This document shows, one piece after another, positions 53,824 through 58,555 of a stretch of DNA of 58,555 nucleotides; within the stretch, counting starts at the first letter, position 1, and each line of letters begins with the position of its first letter. Below the pieces are notes generated by a model that saw only the letters and a program-made list of their open reading frames with translations, did no database searches and was not told the origin of the DNA. The position numbers and the translations under genes are program-made. Where the stretch lies: assembly GCA_905478335.1 (NCBI GenBank), contig CAJQIC010000033.1, positions 1-58,555 on the forward strand, written 5' to 3'. This DNA is from an uncultured Bacteroidia bacterium. GTDB lineage: Bacteria; Bacteroidota; Bacteroidia; NS11-12g; UBA9320.

Positions 53824-54911
53824 AATTTCCAACTAACATAAACGACATAAACCAGCGCATTTCTTTAATAAACCCCAAGTTATATGCGAAAACAAGAAAT
53901 TTTGGAGACGGTGCGGTAACCAAGCTTAGTCCATATATTTCTCGCGGTGTTATTTCTACAAGACAGGTTTATGAACATATTAAGTCTCTTGACACCCCTT
54001 GGCATGAGGCAGAAAAACTTGTCCAAGAACTTACGTGGAGAGATTATTGGCAGCAAGTATGGATAGTAAAAGGTGATGCCATTCATACCGCCTTAAAAAA
54101 TTCTCAAAAACAAATTTCAAATTACCAAATTCCACAAGCAATAATTGATGCATCTACGGGAGTTGATGCGGTAGATGCAGCCATTGTAGCTCTCTACAAC
54201 TCCGGATATATGCATAATCATATGCGTATGTATGTTGCATCTATTTGCTGTAATGTCGCAAAATCGCATTGGCTAGAACCTTCCAGATGGTTGTATGCAA
54301 ATCTTTTAGATGGAGATATTGCAAGCAATCAATTAAGTTGGCAATGGGTAGCAGGTGCTTTCTCTAACAAGAAGTACTATGCTAATCAGGATAATATCAA
54401 TCATTTCTTTAGTAACTCGCAGAAGAAAACCTTTTTGGATATAGATTATGCATGTTTTGACAACATCAAAATTCCTAAAATCTTATGTGAAACTATGCCC
54501 CTAGAAATAATTACTCAATTATCAGAACTCAAAAATTTATTGCATTTAGAAGATCAAGATTCTTTAATCTATAATTATTATAATTTAGATCCTTCGTGGC
54601 ATAAGGGAGAGAAATTTCAACGCATTCTACTTCTAGAGCCTTCGATATTTAAGAAGTATCCTGTAAGTTCAAAATGCATCAATTTTGCCATTGAGTTATC
54701 ACAAAATATACCTAACATAAAAATCTATGTTGGGGAGTTTGAAGAACTTTTAAACCAGATAAGTTTGGAGAAAATACATTATAAGGAACACCCATTAAAC
54801 ACTAATTACAAGGGAGTTGAAGAGCCAAGAGATTGGCTAACCAATGTTAATGGGTACTTTCCTTCATTTTTCTCTTTCTGGAAAAAATGTAAAAAAGAAC
54901 TTATGCAATGA
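53820..54911 (+). CDS. Photolyase/cryptochrome FAD-binding domain protein (apparent ATA start)
   Basis: The open frame from 53820 encodes about 363 residues: IEFPTNINDINQRISLINP, YAKTRNFGDGAVTKLSPYIS, LTWRDYWQQVW, TGVDAVDAAIVALYNSGYMH, NHMRMYVASICCNVAKSHW, and LLDGDIASNQLSWQWVAGA. This is the FAD-binding half of the DASH-type cryptochrome/photolyase family without the N-terminal antenna domain. Homologs begin MEFPTN, so the start here is ATA at 53820 in place of ATG, overlapping the TAG stop of the previous gene (ATAG). No ATG, GTG or TTG occurs in frame before 54210, which would remove about 130 residues of conserved sequence. Either a non-standard start or a lost start. Confidence 0.78.
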   Translation: MEFPTNINDINQRISLINPKLYAKTRNFGDGAVTKLSPYISRGVISTRQVYEHIKSLDTPWHEAEKLVQELTWRDYWQQVWIVKGDAIHTALKNSQKQISNYQIPQAIIDASTGVDAVDAAIVALYNSGYMHNHMRMYVASICCNVAKSHWLEPSRWLYANLLDGDIASNQLSWQWVAGAFSNKKYYANQDNINHFFSNSQKKTFLDIDYACFDNIKIPKILCETMPLEIITQLSELKNLLHLEDQDSLIYNYYNLDPSWHKGEKFQRILLLEPSIFKKYPVSSKCINFAIELSQNIPNIKIYVGEFEELLNQISLEKIHYKEHPLNTNYKGVEEPRDWLTNVNGYFPSFFSFWKKCKKELMQ

Positions 54912-55051
54912 AGAAACAACACCTTCCATAAAAGATATGTCTTACATGTGAACGTCCTTTTAGCTGGCGTAAAAAATGGGCTAAAGATTGGGAACATGTA
55001 AAATACTGCAGTGAAAAATGTAAACGCAACGAAGTACATGCAAGCCATTAA
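54908..55051 (+). pseudogene. DUF2256 zinc-ribbon-like protein with in-frame TAA at codon 8
   Basis: ATG at 54908 overlaps the previous stop (ATGA). The frame reads MKKQHLP, TAA, then KICLTCERPFSWRKKWAKDW and EHVKYCSEKCKRNEVHASH. The family normally has a Ser where the TAA lies (TCA to TAA is one change). The two CxxC pairs are intact. It is tightly nested: the next gene begins inside its 3' end. Loss, read-through or error cannot be told apart. Confidence 0.75.
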
Positions 55052-56522
55052 TATTATTTTTCCTCATCAGCTATTTCTAAATAGTCCGCTTTTAGAAAAC
55101 AATAATGAAATATACCTTATTGAAGAATTTCTCTTCTTTAAGCAGTACAAATTCCACAAACAGAAAATTGCTTTCCATAGAGCCTCTATGAAAGCTTACC
55201 AAAATTATCTTCAAGGTTTAAACTTAACGGTTCATTATATTGACTCTTATAATGTACTGTCTGACATAAGGCAGTTTCATCAAGAAATCAAGACTAAAAA
55301 TATTCAAACAGTAAATCTTATAGAACCTACCGATAATTGGTTGGAGCAGCGAGTTGAATCACTCTCCGCTACGTGTAACATAAATACTTATACAAATCCA
55401 CAGTTCCTGAATAGTAAAGAAGATTTAGCTGGTTTTTTTAGAAAAGAGAAAAAGGCCTTTTTTCAAACTACCTTTTACAAGCAGCAACGTAAAAAGTTAG
55501 GCATTTTAATGGATGAGGAACAAAAACCACTTGGCGGAAAATGGACTTATGACAATGAAAACAGAAAAAAATATCCAAAAAATAAATTACCCCTAGCAGT
55601 AAATTTTCCAGACAGTTCAGAGGTGTGGGACGAAGCTATTCATTACACCATGAATAAGTTTTCTAAAAACCCCGGAAGCCTCTCATATGAACGATTATAT
55701 CCCATAACGCATAAGGAAGCGAGTGATTGGCACGAGCAATTCTTGACGTACCGGTTTTATGACTTTGGAATATACGAAGATGCTATTGTGAAAGAATCTT
55801 CAATTCTTAATCATAGTATTCTTTCACCTCTTTTGAACGTTGGACTGATTCTACCCACGGAAATAATAAAACGTACTCTTTCATTTGCTAATGAGGAAGA
55901 TATTCCTATAAACTCAACCGAGGGTTTCATTCGACAAATAATTGGCTGGCGCGAATTTATCCGAGGAATGTATATTTGTAAAGGCAGCTATTCTCGAACC
56001 AGAAATTTTTGGGGATTCAAAGGTAAAATTCCAAAATCATTTTACGATGGCACCACAGGCATTGATCCTATAGATCAGACAATTAAAAAAGTACTTCAAA
56101 CAGGCTATTGTAATCACATAGAACGGCTAATGATTTTGGGAAACTTTATGCTCCTCTGTGAATTTGATCCAGATGAAGTTTATCGTTGGTTTATGGAATT
56201 ATTTATTGATGCCTATGACTGGGTAATGGTTCCAAATGTATATGGCATGTGTATGTTTGCAGATGGAGGAACATTTGCCACTAAACCCTATATCGGAGGC
56301 TCTAACTACATCAAAAAGATGAGTAATTACCCAAAGGGTGAATGGGAGCAAATTTGGGACGGTTTGTTTTGGCGTTTTGTTATGAAGCATGAAGATTTTT
56401 TTCGTACAAATCCAAGAACATCTATGTTATGCTTTTCACTTAATAAAATGTCAGATGAAAAAAGAGAAAACCATATTCAAAATGCACAGTTGTTTATCAA
56501 TAGTAAATTAAACGTTGTGTAA
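55038..56522 (+). CDS. Photolyase-related protein of the PhrB type (DUF1690-like family)
   Basis: 494 residues. I choose the ATG at 55038 (MQAINIIFPHQLF), which matches family N-termini; a GTG at 55011 is less likely. N-terminal Rossmann part: FFKQYKFHKQKIAFHRASMKAY. C-terminal FAD-binding part: FIRQIIGWREFIRGMYI, GYCNHIERLMILGNFML, IDAYDWVMVPNVYGMCMFADGG and TKPYIGGSNYIKKMSNYPKG. The iron-sulfur ligand cluster known from PhrB (YCxxC and CPF) is replaced by YPKGEWEQIWDGLFWRF, so a cluster is doubtful. The stop TAA lies inside the attC R'' core. Family label is by recognition, not search. Confidence 0.82.
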   Translation: MQAINIIFPHQLFLNSPLLENNNEIYLIEEFLFFKQYKFHKQKIAFHRASMKAYQNYLQGLNLTVHYIDSYNVLSDIRQFHQEIKTKNIQTVNLIEPTDNWLEQRVESLSATCNINTYTNPQFLNSKEDLAGFFRKEKKAFFQTTFYKQQRKKLGILMDEEQKPLGGKWTYDNENRKKYPKNKLPLAVNFPDSSEVWDEAIHYTMNKFSKNPGSLSYERLYPITHKEASDWHEQFLTYRFYDFGIYEDAIVKESSILNHSILSPLLNVGLILPTEIIKRTLSFANEEDIPINSTEGFIRQIIGWREFIRGMYICKGSYSRTRNFWGFKGKIPKSFYDGTTGIDPIDQTIKKVLQTGYCNHIERLMILGNFMLLCEFDPDEVYRWFMELFIDAYDWVMVPNVYGMCMFADGGTFATKPYIGGSNYIKKMSNYPKGEWEQIWDGLFWRFVMKHEDFFRTNPRTSMLCFSLNKMSDEKRENHIQNAQLFINSKLNVV

Positions 56523-56569
56523 CAATGTATATAAGCCATTAAAACGGCTCATATACTAAACGTTATATG
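56514..56569 (+). other. attC site 1
   Basis: R'' core GTGTAAC, then GTATAT (56527-56532)/ATATAC (56551-56556) and AGCC (56534-56537)/GGCT (56546-56549) forming a stem with one mismatch around an 8-base loop, and R' core GTTATAT (56562-56568). AAC and GTT ends pair. Its R'' matches the start of cassette 1 and its R' starts cassette 2. Confidence 0.8.
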
Positions 56570-57518
56570 TAAGCAACTAATCAGTAGAAGTTTAATCTAT
56601 TTTGAAGATTTATTGTTAATAGAGTATTAAGCAATATAAATTCCTACAGAATGAATCGAATCGAATTAATTGAAAACCAAATTCTTGAATTTAGAAATAG
56701 TCTGACAAACCATGAATTATATTATCATTTCAATGATGTAGAGGATATAAAGGTATTCATGGAAAAACACGTATATGCTGTTTGGGATTTTATGTCACTT
56801 TTGAAAGCTCTTCAAAAAAAGTTAACATGCGTTTCACTTCCTTGGAAACCATCTAAAAATCCTAAAACTGCTCGATTTATAAATGAAATAGTTTTAGGTG
56901 AAGAAAGTGATATTAATGAAAACGGTTTACCAAAAAGCCATTTTGAAATGTATATAGAGGCCATGGATGAAGTAGGTGCTGATATTAACAAAATTTCTGA
57001 TTTAATGAATTCAATAGATTCTTTAGAAGATATATCAGGAAAACTATTGATCGCAGATTTAGAGAAAGCCGAAAAAGAATTTTTAGAATTTACTTTTAAA
57101 ATTATCCAAACTAATCAATCACATAAAATTGCCGCTGCATTCACTTTTGGAAGAGAAGACTTGATCCCTGACATGTTTTTAGAAATAATAAATAAGTCAA
57201 ACAGTGACCAAGAAAATAAATACCCAAAACTGACATATTATCTTAACAGACATATTGAAGTGGATGGAGATGAACATGGACCTTTATCACTTGAAATGAT
57301 TTCCGAGCTCTGTGGCGATAATGAAAGCAAGTGGAATGATGTTCTAAATATTTCAATTGAAGCATTGAAAAGACGAATAAATTTATGGGATGAAATAGCA
57401 AGTCGTATAAAAAGGAATAAACTAACAGCTGCTATAGCATAAAAATGGGAAGCCAGCATATAACAATGTATAATCAAGTAATCACTCCTTCGTCGTGACT
57501 CCTGATATACATAATCCG
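56563..57518 (+). mobile_element. Integron gene cassette 2
   Basis: Starts with GTTATATG (56562-56569), whose reverse complement CATATAAC is found at 57457-57464 at its end. One gene, same orientation as the others. About 956 bases, a usual cassette size. Confidence 0.8.
56651..57442 (+). CDS. DUF3050 family protein (heme-oxygenase-like fold)
   Basis: 263 residues. Recognisable family stretches: EKHVYAVWDFMSLLKALQKK, VSLPWKPSKN, RFINEIVLGEESDINENGLP, SHFEMYIEAMDEVGAD, FTFGREDLIPDMFLEI, and YYLNRHIEVDGDEHGPLS. The conserved His and Glu residues suggest the heme-oxygenase-like di-iron or heme-binding fold, but the activity is unknown. It has a leader of 88 bases from the cassette start; cassette genes usually lack their own promoter and none was obvious here. 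The stop is 14 bases before attC site 2. Confidence 0.85.
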   Translation: MNRIELIENQILEFRNSLTNHELYYHFNDVEDIKVFMEKHVYAVWDFMSLLKALQKKLTCVSLPWKPSKNPKTARFINEIVLGEESDINENGLPKSHFEMYIEAMDEVGADINKISDLMNSIDSLEDISGKLLIADLEKAEKEFLEFTFKIIQTNQSHKIAAAFTFGREDLIPDMFLEIINKSNSDQENKYPKLTYYLNRHIEVDGDEHGPLSLEMISELCGDNESKWNDVLNISIEALKRRINLWDEIASRIKRNKLTAAIA

Positions 57519-57524
57519 TTAGGC
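57457..57524 (+). other. attC site 2
   Basis: R'' CATATAAC, stem TGTATA-A-TCA (57467-57476)/TGATATACA (57503-57511) with one bulged A, a second stem with TCAC/GTGA around TCCTTCGTC, and R' GTTAGGC (57518-57524), a canonical GTTRRRY. 68 bases in all. Confidence 0.82.
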
Positions 57525-58470
57525 AAAATATCAGACTTAATAGAATATGAATATATTAATTAAACTTTACCAAATTTTTCTATCTGAATACGCCAAACAG
57601 CGGATTGAAAAAACAATACTATATGTTGCGTTATTTGGCTTTTTTATTCACTTAATTTTAATTTACTTATCAAAATTTGGTATAGTAAATTTGTCTTTAG
57701 AATCGGAATTATTTAAAAATCCGATATCGGCAATTTACACCCCATTCTCATTTATACTTGTTTATGAAGTTTACTTATTAATCTATTACTTACCAAAATC
57801 ATTTACCACCTACATAACTAAACAGTATGAAATTATAACACTTATAATTATCCGAAAATTATTTAAAGATTTATCTGCTCTTGAACTGTCATCAGATTGG
57901 TTTGAAATAAAAGGAGATTTGCAATTTACCTATGATATCTTGGCTTCAGTTATTCTTTTCCATCTGATTTTTCAGTTTCAAAAACAAGGAATGCAAAAAT
58001 CAACGCAACAAAAGGACAATAAATTAAAAATTGAAAGATTCATTCGCAGAAAGAAAATAACTGCCGTTGTTTTAGTTCCAATATTTTTTACGATGGCTTT
58101 GGTTACACTTTTTAATTGGACATCAGATATTTCCTTTACTTCAAACAAGTTGCCCAGTTTTGAAACGGTTAATAATTTATTCTTTGACGAATTTTTCACC
58201 GTTCTGATATTAGTGGATGTCGTTCTCCTGTTAATTTCCTTCTTTTACACAGATAAATTTCACAAAATAATAAGAAATTCTGGTTTTGTAGTTTCAACAA
58301 TTTTAATCCGTATGTCATTCGGAGTAAGTGGGTTAATAAGTACAATTTTAATTGTAGTAGCTATCCTGTTTGGATTAGCAATAATAATAATCCATAATAA
58401 ATATGAAAAAAATACTTTGCCTAACAACGTGTAAAATGTCAGCCTAATGTTTACCACTTAAGAGATAAAG
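57519..58470 (+). mobile_element. Integron gene cassette 3
   Basis: Starts with GTTAGGCAAA (57518-57527); TTTGCCTAAC at 58416-58425 is its exact reverse complement and contains the canonical R'' GCCTAAC. The 3' boundary at GTTAAGT (58470-58476) is tentative. Confidence 0.75.
57547..58434 (+). CDS. Hypothetical integral membrane protein
   Basis: 295 residues with about six hydrophobic segments: near 24-42 (ILYVALFGFFIHLILIYL), 60-85, 137-150, 173-191 (VVLVPIFFTMALVTLF), 215-235 (FFTVLILVDVVLLLISFFY) and the C-terminal LISTILIVVAILFGLAIII. A charged stretch (KQGMQKSTQQKDNKLKIERF) lies between. No family recognised. It starts 29 bases after the cassette start and its stop lies inside attC site 3. 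Very AT-rich. Confidence 0.75.
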   Translation: MNILIKLYQIFLSEYAKQRIEKTILYVALFGFFIHLILIYLSKFGIVNLSLESELFKNPISAIYTPFSFILVYEVYLLIYYLPKSFTTYITKQYEIITLIIIRKLFKDLSALELSSDWFEIKGDLQFTYDILASVILFHLIFQFQKQGMQKSTQQKDNKLKIERFIRRKKITAVVLVPIFFTMALVTLFNWTSDISFTSNKLPSFETVNNLFFDEFFTVLILVDVVLLLISFFYTDKFHKIIRNSGFVVSTILIRMSFGVSGLISTILIVVAILFGLAIIIIHNKYEKNTLPNNV

Positions 58471-58476
58471 TTAAGT
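58416..58476 (+). other. attC site 3 (3' boundary tentative)
   Basis: TTTGCCTAAC (58416-58425) supplies the R'' core. GTG-TAAA (58429-58435) can pair with TTTACCAC (58450-58457). A GTTRRRY match, GTTAAGT, lies at 58470-58476. The palindrome is weaker than in sites 1 and 2. Confidence 0.6.
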
Positions 58477-58489
58477 AACAGTTTATTAT

Positions 58490-58509
58490 CTTGAAAGACG
58501 TCTTTCAAG
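58490..58509. repeat. Perfect 20-base palindrome
   Basis: CTTGAAAGAC and its exact reverse complement GTCTTTCAAG are contiguous. It is 31 bases before the last start codon and is not part of a clear attC. Possible operator. Confidence 0.6.
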
Positions 58510-58539
58510 GCTTTATCAAATCTTAAAAAGTAAATAATA

Positions 58540-58555
58540 ATGGGAAAAGTAGGAA
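58540..58555 (+). CDS. Start of a further gene (cut by window end)
   Basis: ATG at 58540 followed by MGKVG. Only five codons are visible, so nothing can be said about its product; it may be the gene of a fourth cassette. AATAATA precedes the ATG. Confidence 0.3.

Larger units (their letters stand above)
53541..56562 (+). mobile_element. Integron gene cassette 1 (photolyase operon, about 3.0 kb)
   Basis: The start GTTACACAAC (53540-53549) is the exact reverse complement of GTTGTGTAAC (56514-56523) at its end, the relation expected between a cassette's start and its own R'' core. It contains four genes on one strand. Unusually long and polycistronic for a cassette. Confidence 0.8.

Noticed and set aside
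54210-54911. Start of the photolyase-like gene at ATG 54210
   Set aside because: Cuts off about 130 residues of conserved photolyase sequence that are open in frame upstream.

Overview
The window looks like chromosomal DNA of a Bacteroidota bacterium, most likely in or near the Flavobacteriia. It is AT-rich. Several genes have a TAnnTTTG box, the Bacteroidota -7 element, just upstream. Protein families typical of the phylum are present: a HmuY-like lipoprotein, a TonB-linked receptor, a metal permease with a DtxR-like tail, a NusG paralog, Mpl, a TIGR03643 protein and a DUF2256 protein. The dcw cluster has no ddl gene. No rRNA or tRNA gene was found.

Layout: 1-638 is octamer-repeat DNA. 639-10176 holds a cyclophilin lipoprotein, leuS, gmhA, a rhomboid protease, a TrmH-type methyltransferase and a very large outer-membrane protein. 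10245-12451 holds mpl and two small exported proteins. 12452-12784 holds a stand-alone intrinsic terminator and a promoter. 12785-19681 is one tight metal/heme uptake operon: binding lipoprotein, ATPase, permease fused to a DtxR-like module, second permease, TonB-dependent receptor and HmuY-like lipoprotein. 19721-30861 is mixed housekeeping: TolB-like lipoprotein, truncated hemoglobin and cupin, TonB-like protein, FrnE/DsbA, AMP nucleosidase, Bcp, M23 peptidase, ALDH7, AI-2E-family protein and methylmalonyl-CoA epimerase. 30987-32967 is iscS-iscU-iscA. 32972-33496 is a NusG paralog transcribed away from the dcw cluster.

33787-48675 is the division and cell-wall cluster: mraZ, rsmH, ftsL, ftsI, murE, mraY, murD, ftsW, murG, murC, ftsQ, ftsA, ftsZ. 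A triple 10-bp MraZ-type operator precedes it. Most junctions overlap, and TTG or GTG starts often share bases with the upstream TGA. Two related hairpins with compensatory changes follow ftsZ, then a second block of octamer repeats. rbfA, a LolC/E-like permease and pth follow on the minus strand. 51410-52151 is hairpin- and repeat-rich DNA with no credible gene.

52152-53333 is an SPFH/band-7 gene interrupted by one in-frame TAA, followed by a 50-residue protein and an Arc-type ribbon-helix-helix protein. From about 53480 to the end the sequence has the architecture of an integron gene-cassette array. At least three consecutive units each start with a TT-core sequence whose reverse complement recurs in the AAC core at the end of the same unit (10, 8 and 10 bp exact), inside an imperfect palindrome typical of attC. 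Cassette 1 (about 3.0 kb) carries a four-gene photolyase/cryptochrome operon, cassette 2 a DUF3050 protein and cassette 3 an unknown membrane protein. No integrase gene is in the window. The cassette-borne photolyase operon also has an apparent ATA start and an in-frame stop in DUF2256. This array is the most unusual part of the window.
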